Positions 47,901-55,547 of a stretch of 57,928 nt of DNA are shown here, in pieces. The stretch spans positions 1 through 57,928 of IMG/VR virus record IMGVR_UViG_3300009002_000002. One strand, given 5' to 3'. Origin of the DNA: a virus. The notes under the pieces were generated by a model. That model was given only the letters and a program-made list of their open reading frames with translations. It was not told where the DNA came from and made no database searches. A program made the translations under genes and the position numbers. Numbering within the stretch: the stretch's first letter is position 1; each line of letters begins with the position of its first letter.

Positions 47901-49707
47901 TCTGCATTACAGTATTGGATAAATTGCCTTGAGCGACAACCTGAAATTTGTTAGTATTGGCGAAGGTGCTGAAGTCGAAGTTCTGATTCGCTTGGAATAT
48001 TTCTCCTTCCACACCTGCTGCCGTAGAAGCTCCGTAAGTCGACCAATTACCTGTCCCATGACCGTTATCCCATATCATGTAGTACTGGTTATTAACAATG
48101 TTTTGCTGTGTTGTTGGTCCACCCACCTTAGTTCCGCCAATTAACATCTGAGGGAATATATCTGCTTTGCTTAGTCCAAGAAATAGTGCCTCAAGATAAA
48201 ATTTCCACTGATCGACTAATATTGAATTATGACCCGCATCATATAAATCGGGATTAAATACTGGAAGATTGTTAGACAGATTCAATACATTGATGTACTC
48301 TTGCGTAATTTGTCTACTAGCAACACCTACTGTAGCGATGGAAGTACTTGCTGGAGTAGTGTTGTCCATATCATCAGAAACCAAAAAGCCCAGACTTCTT
48401 GATGATACTTGATTTGAATTTGAGTCAGTAGGAAATGCCTGATTAGGTAACTGTAAAGCTTTATATAGTGCAGTATATTCTGAGCCTAAATATTGAGGAG
48501 CCAAGACACCTTGAGCGTTGAACAATGCTTTGTGTGCAACATTTCTCATAGACTCTAAGTAAACATTAGTGACAGTACCTGAAGTGGTACCTGCTACAGG
48601 GACTGCTGTCTTATTTAAGTAAGTCTTAACAGTAGCATAGTCATCGCTATAAAGAAACAAAAGGGGGTGTTCGTATTGTATAACTTTTGCAGAACCTGTG
48701 ATAGAATACTTAGTTCCCGTAGAAGATCCTGTGTAAGAGAGTCTAGTGCCGTTTGCTATGATTACATCACCACGCTCTATATCAACTGGTGTAGTAGAAC
48801 TTAGAACCATTACTTGGTTACTTATTCCTATCTCGTTCTTTGCAGTAAGTGTCACAGAATTAGGATCAACATAACCAAAGCCGCCATCGACCACAGTAAA
48901 GTCTATAACACCAGTAGGAGTATCACTAATCTTCGTGACTCTTCCTTCTGCTTCTACACCAGCACCGCTTGATACGATTTTTACTTTATCACCAACTACC
49001 TGATCAGGCAATCTGACTGAACTTTGCGTATCTATAGCCACTGAACTAATAGAACCAGAAATGAGTCTCCCGACATTATTAACTGTTTCAGATCCGTCAT
49101 CTGCTGTTGTAACGATCTGTATACCGTCAGAGTTCACAAATTGACCTGCTATGTTCGATAGATAGACAACAGGTACTAAGGCTCCGCCAAAGTTAACAAA
49201 GATTACTTCATCAACAAATGCTGTAGCAAGAGAAACATCACCTCGTAATCTCTGTCCCTTTTGAACTGGATAATCATCTACAGTAAAGACTGGTACCATC
49301 TCTAGATAAGCATCACCACCCCAGATAGAATCCGAGGGTCTTAATACAGCAGTACTAGGATAGAATACTTCGATGTCTTCATCAAAGAACATACGGAACA
49401 TTAGTTCAAGACTTTCTTGAGTACCCTTTCTTCGGTACATATCTTGAATATGCTTAATGATGTATCTTGTGTCAAGTGCTGTATCAATAGGTAGATCAGC
49501 TAGAAACTTCTTCTTATAGTAAATGAGGAATGTAGATAGAGTAGTGTCGATATCACGAAGCTTGGGAATATTACGATCCATCTTCTCATCAAGGTGTTTA
49601 TAATAGGCCTCTACAAACGATACAAGAAAATCACCATCTTCTTGATAGATCGAAGGAAATTGATTGCTTATTCCTGAGTAGACAGCATCTCTTATATCTA
49701 AGGCCAT
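44995..49707 (-). CDS. Giant baseplate wedge-type protein (gp7 position)
   Basis: 1570 residues after gp6, where T4 keeps gp7 (1032 residues). The N-terminal domain DAVYSGISNQFPSIYQEDGD, AYYKHLDEKMDRNIPKLRDI and YRRKGTQESLELMFRMFFDE is a recognisable marine T4-like wedge start. Beyond residue 250 it is a string of beta modules: three GGFGYVDP/NSGVDYQND/KTGYRYSDRE units, three or four YxI...W...G modules (nt about 47940-48100, 46845-47013, 46100-46310), a dockerin-like loop (about 45996-46045) and an HGL-type module near the C-terminus (about 45095-45300). Homology to T4 gp7 itself is not shown; the position suggests the same wedge role. Confidence 0.75.
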   Translation of the reverse strand: MALDIRDAVYSGISNQFPSIYQEDGDFLVSFVEAYYKHLDEKMDRNIPKLRDIDTTLSTFLIYYKKKFLADLPIDTALDTRYIIKHIQDMYRRKGTQESLELMFRMFFDEDIEVFYPSTAVLRPSDSIWGGDAYLEMVPVFTVDDYPVQKGQRLRGDVSLATAFVDEVIFVNFGGALVPVVYLSNIAGQFVNSDGIQIVTTADDGSETVNNVGRLISGSISSVAIDTQSSVRLPDQVVGDKVKIVSSGAGVEAEGRVTKISDTPTGVIDFTVVDGGFGYVDPNSVTLTAKNEIGISNQVMVLSSTTPVDIERGDVIIANGTRLSYTGSSTGTKYSITGSAKVIQYEHPLLFLYSDDYATVKTYLNKTAVPVAGTTSGTVTNVYLESMRNVAHKALFNAQGVLAPQYLGSEYTALYKALQLPNQAFPTDSNSNQVSSRSLGFLVSDDMDNTTPASTSIATVGVASRQITQEYINVLNLSNNLPVFNPDLYDAGHNSILVDQWKFYLEALFLGLSKADIFPQMLIGGTKVGGPTTQQNIVNNQYYMIWDNGHGTGNWSTYGASTAAGVEGEIFQANQNFDFSTFANTNKFQVVAQGNLSNTVMQNYHLNRFRFDANDIDTSSTTLRIPDKSGSVVSTPSVLAPSFSFKRYRGDLARYDSSVTDISKQVFLDNIGFQSFGISNRTGDFEIGSISNVETVTLIPDLIGDFALTPLDIPAGQPGGAAGTANDDYGMSGSGNENLGTTLGNAFNPITLKIGSISELNVLNSGVDYQNDVGISIENTNISKFNKKDVVLNFDTVDFDISAGDIVTQDIKVVDLQINQTGNRLHDDPEADGSILLESLGTTSTGSNYENSDCTFEFTTGDTKEYQVKAKFLKRDGNDFYFRPLSFYGFEGNRSLATMQPNQEYQIVSLGNTSPSDWVAVGASSAPKVGEIFTSTTASAISAAIGSSDKGTVIVPVKVGGFKKRITNILEDLNSLPMGANADIKGKALFQSGQIEEVAVTKTGYRYSDREVVSLVNNEPTSTNYNKNVATATLRSLGQGKTGGKWSSKTSFLSEASKNLHDNDYYQEYSYEISSIINPSRYESLISETVGVAGTKLFSKPLVNTINALDNNLNLEISTFNIQGKQLATVKQIGIADIVAGTEYTVTFLGDTTSAQWSTVGVPINSEVVQGRYNIELGSSYVISDIGSASWNDVQFLDSNTRLEWYNFWTRVLGSYSSLVTDLNNSGTITSIDALQAFRQVTGLDPISPELLANLNTITDGLAITSAFTGSTNYDIFLPNAPAVIDLVKFTKTSVPVGTVFTASVNGSSLGTGKVSYKDSIFVSPHYTGDTYSPQAIRPSSNTYTLTAGGSTTDSIISNYPVVDKFYVVHSIENLEDMDNTATANISMNIGTNTAGTNRVTASAIWSNIIDGSETQASSGLPATWPRLGTIFKADAPSNITTNGARVGNCQIAEITDSLVQFSASDISSLNVTKSSHGLIDDTIVQYYQYSGTSSGNLIGNTSANRAAEYEYYYVVNVTNDTFQLSKTPIGDGTGDTPIDLSGLTGGPHLLIRQTGIYTDDAELIGIQEQ

Positions 49708-49710
49708 TTA

Positions 49711-51471
49711 TTATGTCTCTAGTGTTTTAGCAGTTACAAATACATCTTCGCCACGAATCACAAGTATACGATCTTTCGGTGGCTTAATATCTTTATCTAC
49801 TGTGTTAGCAGTAAACTTAATTGCTTTGTTCTGGAATGAACTAATTGTAAGATTTGACAACTTAACAGCACCTGTGCTATAATTGATAGTACCTACTGAA
49901 GACTTAAACACTGACTCACTATCTACTTCAGCAGTCACTAGCATGATGTTACCATTACCATCGTCTTGTGCTGATACTAATGTACCATCAACAGTAAACT
50001 TAGTAGACTCTACAGCAGGCTTAAATGTATTAAAGCCAAGTGAAGCATCAAATGGATATGGCTGTACTAATGCAGTCTCAAACGAGAACGATGGACTACT
50101 CGAAAAGTTCAAAGCAGGAACATATTCAATGATAGGCTTACTTACGATATCAGTTGATATGATCGACACATCAAGATCATCTAGATAAGCCGCTAGGCGT
50201 GACTGTCGTAATGTCTTATTAAAGTCATTTAGATTGTTACTGTTGTAGTTAATGATACCAGCATTCACTTCGCTCTGAATCTGTGCCGCACTCTTATTTG
50301 TTAAGTTAGTATCATAAACAACCTTAACTACTGTATCGACATACAAGAACTTCGCAACAACAAACACAGGCTCAATCGTAAGCGGAGTCTTATCTCGTAG
50401 ATAGCCTTTAAAGTTTGCAATCTCGTAATCAGCCGCACCTTCACCACCTGTTACATCAACTGAGATAATCACCTTTCCGAATTGAGGGGGTGAAACTTCA
50501 TCACCACCATACACACTAATCGCTTGAATGTTTGGAAATCTAGCACGAAGCAGAGTCTCATAGTCTCGCTTAGTAACTGCTCTTTCTTGAACCTGCAAAG
50601 CCTTTGGAGCAAAAGTTCTAATCGACTCAATATCTTCCGCCAGAGAGCCGCCATTTGTAGTATTCGTGAGAGTCACTGTGATCGATGTCGAGCCGCCAAA
50701 GTTGCCAAGAGTCAAAGAGCCTACACCATTCGCAAGAGGACCTGCAGTTACTCTATAGGTCGCTACAATGGAATCAGTAACAGTAGGTTGTACACCAAAC
50801 TTATTCTCACCAAACTGAATAGAATACTTACCATCATTCTCGGGTTGTAGATAGAATACTTTATCTGTAGCACCCACACCAAAGATATCGCTTCTATAAG
50901 TGTATGTCTCACCATTTACTTTTAACACAAGACTTCTTGTATCAATGGTAGCATTTGATAGTAGTGTATCAGTACTAGAGAGAGTCTCTTTAATCATACG
51001 ACCTTCGAATACATCAACACTGTTTACTTCATATACAGTATCATTAGTTGCAGTACGAGATGCTGTGTATGCTTTGTCAGTAATGAAGTTATATGTCTTA
51101 TTACCACAGCGACCAATAAAGGCAGTGTGCATAGGTATAGTAAAGTAGTTACTGTTTAGATTAGGTGCTATGACACGAAGAGATACTTTAGTACTAGAAC
51201 TTCGTGAAGATGTTGGCAGATAGTTAAGTTCCTTGGCATGAGAGATCACACTATTACGCTGACTAGCACTATCAAGAAACATCTCTGAGATGGCCATGTT
51301 ATAGTAATAGTTATTATAGTATGAGTTATACGATAGAACATCTAACAATACATTCATGTTAGATCCTTCGTAGTCATAGTCTTTAAACTTATCTTGATTC
51401 TTTAGAAAGGTCTTGAGTGCTTCCTTAGTTTCATTAAAGTCTAGATTTGTAATTGGTGACAAGTCTGCCAT
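49711..51471 (-). CDS. 6: Baseplate wedge protein gp6
   Basis: Core wedge subunit, J-like family, forming the baseplate ring that drives sheath contraction. It has 586 residues (660 in T4). The N-terminus LDFNETKEALKTFLKNQDKF with YEGSNMNVLLDVLSYNSYYN, then MFLDSASQRNSVISHAKELN, is diagnostic. The middle has AVTKRDYETLLRARFPNIQA and the typical GVQPTVTDSIVATYR. The gene starts 1 nt after gp25, as wedge genes do in T4 (25-6). A GATAAATA late-type box lies 49 nt upstream inside gp25. Confidence 0.96.
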   Translation of the reverse strand: MADLSPITNLDFNETKEALKTFLKNQDKFKDYDYEGSNMNVLLDVLSYNSYYNNYYYNMAISEMFLDSASQRNSVISHAKELNYLPTSSRSSSTKVSLRVIAPNLNSNYFTIPMHTAFIGRCGNKTYNFITDKAYTASRTATNDTVYEVNSVDVFEGRMIKETLSSTDTLLSNATIDTRSLVLKVNGETYTYRSDIFGVGATDKVFYLQPENDGKYSIQFGENKFGVQPTVTDSIVATYRVTAGPLANGVGSLTLGNFGGSTSITVTLTNTTNGGSLAEDIESIRTFAPKALQVQERAVTKRDYETLLRARFPNIQAISVYGGDEVSPPQFGKVIISVDVTGGEGAADYEIANFKGYLRDKTPLTIEPVFVVAKFLYVDTVVKVVYDTNLTNKSAAQIQSEVNAGIINYNSNNLNDFNKTLRQSRLAAYLDDLDVSIISTDIVSKPIIEYVPALNFSSSPSFSFETALVQPYPFDASLGFNTFKPAVESTKFTVDGTLVSAQDDGNGNIMLVTAEVDSESVFKSSVGTINYSTGAVKLSNLTISSFQNKAIKFTANTVDKDIKPPKDRILVIRGEDVFVTAKTLET

Positions 51472-51472
51472 G

Positions 51473-51880
51473 TTATCTTACCCTATTAAGATCGATTGTA
51501 ACTGATGAGAGTGTTGTAGTATTTATCGTGTTGAATACAATCTTTACTCTCAAGTCGTTTGTGTCTGTGTTCGCTTGTATCTCTACACCTTGTACTACAC
51601 AGCGTGGTTCATATGTTCGTAGTGTAGTCTTTATGTTCTGTTCTAGTATCAGTATGGTGTTAGCGTCAATGTTCTCGAATAAAGAACCTCGTATATCACA
51701 CCCTATATTAGGTTGCATAAGTCTTTCACCACGATCAGTCAGTACTAGATTCTTAATGCTTTCTTTTACTGAATTCTCATTGATCACACGAGATACATCG
51801 GTCCTACCAGGTACTGTCTCTAGATTCCTTGTGAAATCAGAGAAGAACTCTTGTGATCTTGTGCGTGGCGTTAATGACAT
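51473..51880 (-). CDS. 25: Baseplate wedge protein gp25
   Basis: 135 residues (132 in T4). The gp25-like fold is clear: SVKESIKNLVLTDRGERLMQ followed by PNIGCDIRGSLFENI, then EPRCVVQGVEI and the terminal beta strands. It clamps gp6 to the sheath and is a universal contractile-injection baseplate part. A perfect late box lies 20 nt upstream, and gp6 follows after 1 nt. Confidence 0.97.
   Translation of the reverse strand: MSLTPRTRSQEFFSDFTRNLETVPGRTDVSRVINENSVKESIKNLVLTDRGERLMQPNIGCDIRGSLFENIDANTILILEQNIKTTLRTYEPRCVVQGVEIQANTDTNDLRVKIVFNTINTTTLSSVTIDLNRVR
51520..51527 (-). promoter_or_regulatory. Possible late promoter for gp6
   Basis: GATAAATA on the minus strand inside gp25, 49 nt before the gp6 start; one base from consensus. 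Confidence 0.45.
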
Positions 51881-51900
51881 TTGTTTTACCTTTTATAGTG

Positions 51901-51908
51901 TATTTATA
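51901..51908 (-). promoter_or_regulatory. Late promoter box for gp25
   Basis: TATAAATA on the minus strand, 20 nt before the gp25 ATG, within an imperfect inverted repeat TAGTG...TACTA like the one around the gp13 box. Confidence 0.75.
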
Positions 51909-53804
51909 CTAATCTGTAGGCCTTAACAGACTAAATGGTTGCTCTTCTTCTTGTGTTATGCTATTATTATCAAAGAAGCTAAATGTACCATCAGCCTGTT
52001 CTTCTGCTTTAAAGGTAGACTTATCAAAGAAGCGAAACTCTTCTGCAGGTTCCATTCTCTTTCTATAGCCATCCTTTCTATGTGTATTCATCATAGCTTC
52101 GTATTGTATGATATCCGCAGCCTCAGCAATCTGGTGTATTGAAGCAAATCTTGGATCATCAGTTGTAGCTACAAAGCCTTCTCTATTGCCTACATGAAGC
52201 AAGAGATAGTTCTTTGTCACACCTATACCAGTAAAGCCTGCTCTACTGGCCGCAATGATAGTCTCATCTCTATTCTCTTCAGTGATATCTAACTGTACAG
52301 CAAAACCAGAATACTTATGATGATAGCCATCACTACCCTGCTTTCTTATTTTACCTGCTGTTCTTGCTTGAACTCTAGTCGAAGTCTGTACTTGGCCCTG
52401 GCGTAGAGTATATTTATTACCTGTGATATGTGAGATTCTAAGTAACTTAGCTAGTACAGGATTAGCAATACCTTGCCACTGTTTACCATCAACCACTTTA
52501 GTCGAAAATGTAATCAATGGCCCTGGTCCTATACCCTCGCTACTCATAGCATTAATCGATCTAGTCTCATCAGCAGTAATATATGGTGAGGTTACATAGT
52601 CTACATTCGTAGGTATAGCAAGATCGCCTGTACTAGGATCAACATAGCCTAGTTCACCAGGCTGACGATATCTTACTTCGTTCTTATAGAATCCGCTTCT
52701 TGCTTTAGTCTCATCAGGCACTCGTACAACATATCTATTTGGATTATTATCACTCGCAAAATCATTGATATTACTTGTAACTTCTTCTTTTATTTCTTGA
52801 GCAACTTCTTTCTCGACACGAGTGGCACCAGCATTCTCTGCTTTCTTTTGTTCTATCTTATCTACTGTGTCAAGTACCTTCTTCTCTTGTGCTACTACCT
52901 TGGCCACTTCTGCTATCTCATCAGCAGGAGCAAATAGAATAGCTGTGATAGTCTCTGTAAGGTTACATAGTTGATACATGATTAACTGAACATTAGCTAG
53001 TGTAGGTCTTTCAAAGTTGCCAATCATCTCACTAATGAATGCTGATAGATCATCCTTAATGCGATTCATGTTCTCTTCAGAGAAGAAGTCTTGAATCTCA
53101 TCCTTCATCTTAGTGAGTTGAGTGAGTATCTTATCACCAGCATTACCTATAGTAGTTGTAATGTCTTCAATGGCCTTTTTTATAGCGTCATCGATCTTCT
53201 TTGTTATTCTATCTACTACATCTGTGATAGTCTCTATTAACTTATCTTTAATCTCCTCAAGAGTGATCATCTGTAGCTTTGATATAGCTAACTTCTTGGG
53301 ATCTAGATCGCCTAGCTTGAGACCATTCAGCTTAGTTATAGCAGAGTCTATCATAGTAAAGGCAGCGAGTAATTCCATTAGACTATTACCGAACTTGCCA
53401 CATAAGCCTTCACTGATAGTCTTACCTAAGTTCTCTTCATAAAAGAAGTCTAGATCGCTTACTGTATTAGTTAGTACTGTGTTTGAGAGTGACTTTGCAT
53501 CATATACGGCAATACTGTTCAATATATCTACTGTATCGATGTTATTCGTAAGAATATAGTCAGCTATCTCTGTGACCGTAAGAGGAAACTGGTCAAATCT
53601 TGCTTTAAGAGTAGGAGTGTCGCTCAAGTCTACTGATTCTAGTATACTATTAAGACTATTTGTTATACTTACAATCGTCTCACGATCTAATTGGTCAATA
53701 GGATCTCGTACAAGTAGAGCAGAGAAGTCGATAGGACCAACGCCAGCAGTCGTTACAGTATTCTGAGATGATAATGGTGTTGTATTACTACATTCTATCG
53801 ACAT
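51909..53804 (-). CDS. Baseplate hub-associated protein with M15-like domain
   Basis: 631 residues between gp5 and gp25. Residues about 130-360 are long amphipathic helices (KDKLIETITDVVDRITKKID, ILTQLTKMKDEIQDFFSEEN) with coiled-coil character. Residues about 455-545 resemble the M15 D-Ala-D-Ala peptidase fold: TRVQARTAGKIRKQGSDGYH, HKYSGFAVQLDI, AGFTGIGVTKNYLLLHVGN. The His, Gly-x-Ala and late His are present, but spacing is altered (two extra residues before the Asp) and the usual HxD reads HVG, so activity is doubtful. It could supply, or be a relic of, the peptidoglycan-cutting function absent from gp5 here. An upstream AATAAATA box lies 83 nt away. Confidence 0.7.
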   Translation of the reverse strand: MSIECSNTTPLSSQNTVTTAGVGPIDFSALLVRDPIDQLDRETIVSITNSLNSILESVDLSDTPTLKARFDQFPLTVTEIADYILTNNIDTVDILNSIAVYDAKSLSNTVLTNTVSDLDFFYEENLGKTISEGLCGKFGNSLMELLAAFTMIDSAITKLNGLKLGDLDPKKLAISKLQMITLEEIKDKLIETITDVVDRITKKIDDAIKKAIEDITTTIGNAGDKILTQLTKMKDEIQDFFSEENMNRIKDDLSAFISEMIGNFERPTLANVQLIMYQLCNLTETITAILFAPADEIAEVAKVVAQEKKVLDTVDKIEQKKAENAGATRVEKEVAQEIKEEVTSNINDFASDNNPNRYVVRVPDETKARSGFYKNEVRYRQPGELGYVDPSTGDLAIPTNVDYVTSPYITADETRSINAMSSEGIGPGPLITFSTKVVDGKQWQGIANPVLAKLLRISHITGNKYTLRQGQVQTSTRVQARTAGKIRKQGSDGYHHKYSGFAVQLDITEENRDETIIAASRAGFTGIGVTKNYLLLHVGNREGFVATTDDPRFASIHQIAEAADIIQYEAMMNTHRKDGYRKRMEPAEEFRFFDKSTFKAEEQADGTFSFFDNNSITQEEEQPFSLLRPTD

Positions 53805-53821
53805 TTATTTCACTCTTTTTG

Positions 53822-53849
53822 TTGACAAATAGGCCAATTGTGTTATACT
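53822..53849 (+). promoter_or_regulatory. Near-consensus sigma70-type promoter on the plus strand
   Basis: TTGACA (53822-53827), 16-nt spacer, then TATACT (53844-53849) preceded by TG at the extended -10 position. It points into the antisense of gp5 and no plus-strand gene follows. Either a real antisense/early promoter or chance. Confidence 0.4.
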
Positions 53850-53886
53850 AGTAGTTGCAAGTAAAGGATTTATTCCACTCCCGTTG

Positions 53887-53894
53887 TATTTATT
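53887..53894 (-). promoter_or_regulatory. Possible late promoter for the M15-like gene
   Basis: AATAAATA on the minus strand, about 83 nt before ATG 53804, overlapping the gp5 stop. Confidence 0.45.
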
Positions 53895-55467
53895 ACTCAT
53901 CATCTGATCTCATAAAGCCACTAAGAGCCTGCCACCATCTCTTTGTCTTCGCAGGAAGTGGAGAAGTGGCAACATTAGTAATCTCTTGAGGCTTGACAAC
54001 CTTCGCTATCTCTGTTACACTAATATCAGGTATCGTCTGAGTACCTTTTTGCACTAACTGTGGTGCTAACGAAGCAGTAATTGCACCAGCCGATGCCGTT
54101 CCTGTTGCGGCTGCTGTACCATTACCAATCAGAACAGAAGCGGCTGGTATTACTGAGTCAAGTGATACTGCGGCTGTTGCACCTAATCCTAATGTACCAA
54201 TAGAGTATAGATTCATTGTAGCACCAGATGAGATACCGACAGCACCCGTACCGTTAATACCAAGCGATCCTAGCGTGTTTAGATTCATCGTAGCTATGGA
54301 GTCTATTCGTAGTGAGGTTTTACTGTGGATGTCAATACCATTATGGCCAACATCAGGTATTGGTAGTAGTTGAGAACTTACTGCTGGCAGACCTGTTGTA
54401 TGTATCTTCGTATATGAAATACTGTTGAGATTCATCTTATACGAGTCTACATGGAAGTCACCCCCATTTCCAGCTACATTACCTGGCATTAGACACTTGA
54501 AGTACATACCACCTAGAGTTGTTAACGCTTTCAGATTAGTATTCGCAACCATATTAATGTCATCTGCTGTAGCAAAGAGTCCAATACCAGCACCAGATAC
54601 ATTCACTTTCACACCTGCATCAAGGTTTATATTTCGTGCGGCACGAACATTAAAGTCTGTACACTCTATATCTAATCGGCCATTCACACTGATCTTACCA
54701 GACTTGCCTACTTTCAGAGTATAGTCTTCGTCTATTGTACTATGAGAAGAACCTCTAACATAGCTTGACTCTACACCCTGAGTTGTGTTATACTTGTCAG
54801 CAAATGACTTAACAAAGATAGTACCATTCGCATCAATCTGGAATACGGAGCCAGAGGAGTGGGAGATAAGAAAATAATCAGTTGCTTCACCATCTTCACC
54901 AGATCCTAGTACAATAAAGTTATCTCCATCAGAAGACTTTATCACTCTATTCTTATAGTTATTACCAGGCATCATGATAGGTGGCTCATCAAACGAATCA
55001 CCATCTGCTTGAGGAATATTAGTGTTAGCAAAGACTCGCTGTGCTAATGTTTGTCCTTGGCTAGCTCCTTCACCACCTTGATATCGATGTAGATCAGGCT
55101 TACCAAATTGATTCACGACTTCAGGTGGTAGATAGCCATCTTCTCCTGGCTCACCACTACCCGCAGGCATTTGTAGATGTTGCCCCGGCAATCTACCCAT
55201 AATCATAGGCTGTTGCGCTTCTGCACCATCTATAAAGAAGCCAAATACCCAGTCACCCACAGAAGGAATAACAGGCGATACACCATATGATCCATCTAAT
55301 ACTGAAGCCCATGGCAGGTGGTCAGTAGGAACACTATCAGTATCGCTCTCACTATTTCGAGGAGGATGAATACCAAACGCTCTTACTTTCACTCTACCAT
55401 TGTTCGTAAGGTCATTGTTTGCTTCAACAACTCCTACAAAATGGAGCATATTACTAAATCCACTCAT
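53893..55467 (-). CDS. 5: Baseplate hub/spike protein gp5 without lysozyme domain
   Basis: 524 residues. The N-terminal OB-fold domain (residues about 8-100) reads FVGVVEANNDLTNNGRVKVR, LPWASVLDGSYG, GDWVFGFFIDGAEAQQPMIM and GRLPGQ, typical of gp5/VgrG. A region of short strands from about 195 to 400 (SSGSVFQIDANGTIFVKS, KVGKSGKISVNGRLDIECTD, ARNINLDAGVKVNVSG) is the needle beta-helix. T4 gp5 carries a lysozyme between these; here the linker (100-190) has no such domain. The start overlaps a 26-codon frame by TAATG. It forms the membrane-piercing spike with the gp27-like hub. Confidence 0.93.
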   Translation of the reverse strand: MSGFSNMLHFVGVVEANNDLTNNGRVKVRAFGIHPPRNSESDTDSVPTDHLPWASVLDGSYGVSPVIPSVGDWVFGFFIDGAEAQQPMIMGRLPGQHLQMPAGSGEPGEDGYLPPEVVNQFGKPDLHRYQGGEGASQGQTLAQRVFANTNIPQADGDSFDEPPIMMPGNNYKNRVIKSSDGDNFIVLGSGEDGEATDYFLISHSSGSVFQIDANGTIFVKSFADKYNTTQGVESSYVRGSSHSTIDEDYTLKVGKSGKISVNGRLDIECTDFNVRAARNINLDAGVKVNVSGAGIGLFATADDINMVANTNLKALTTLGGMYFKCLMPGNVAGNGGDFHVDSYKMNLNSISYTKIHTTGLPAVSSQLLPIPDVGHNGIDIHSKTSLRIDSIATMNLNTLGSLGINGTGAVGISSGATMNLYSIGTLGLGATAAVSLDSVIPAASVLIGNGTAAATGTASAGAITASLAPQLVQKGTQTIPDISVTEIAKVVKPQEITNVATSPLPAKTKRWWQALSGFMRSDDE

Positions 55468-55547
55468 TAATCTTTATCCTCTAGTTTCAAATAGATCGTA
55501 TAACTTATTGATATGATTAACAAAATTCCTATTAGATCAGGGCTCAT
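55467..55547 (-). CDS. Hidden 26-residue single-span membrane peptide
   Basis: This frame exactly fills the gap between the two hub genes. Its ATG overlaps the gp27-like stop as ATGA (55547-55544), and its TAA overlaps the gp5 start as TAATG (55469-55465). The peptide opens MSPD, has one hydrophobic run LIGILLIISISYTIYL (residues 5-20) and a charged tail KLEDKD, so it should span a membrane once. AAAGGGTGG upstream could serve as ribosome site. The same ATGA style joins the 63-aa gene to its neighbours. Function unknown; a small membrane helper of lysis, injection or assembly is possible. An alternative is that it only carries ribosomes to gp5. Confidence 0.6.
   Translation of the reverse strand: MSPDLIGILLIISISYTIYLKLEDKD

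Noticed and set aside
52411-52418. AATAAATA box inside the M15-like gene
   Set aside because: More than 500 nt from the next start, so not a credible promoter; it shows the background rate of such boxes.
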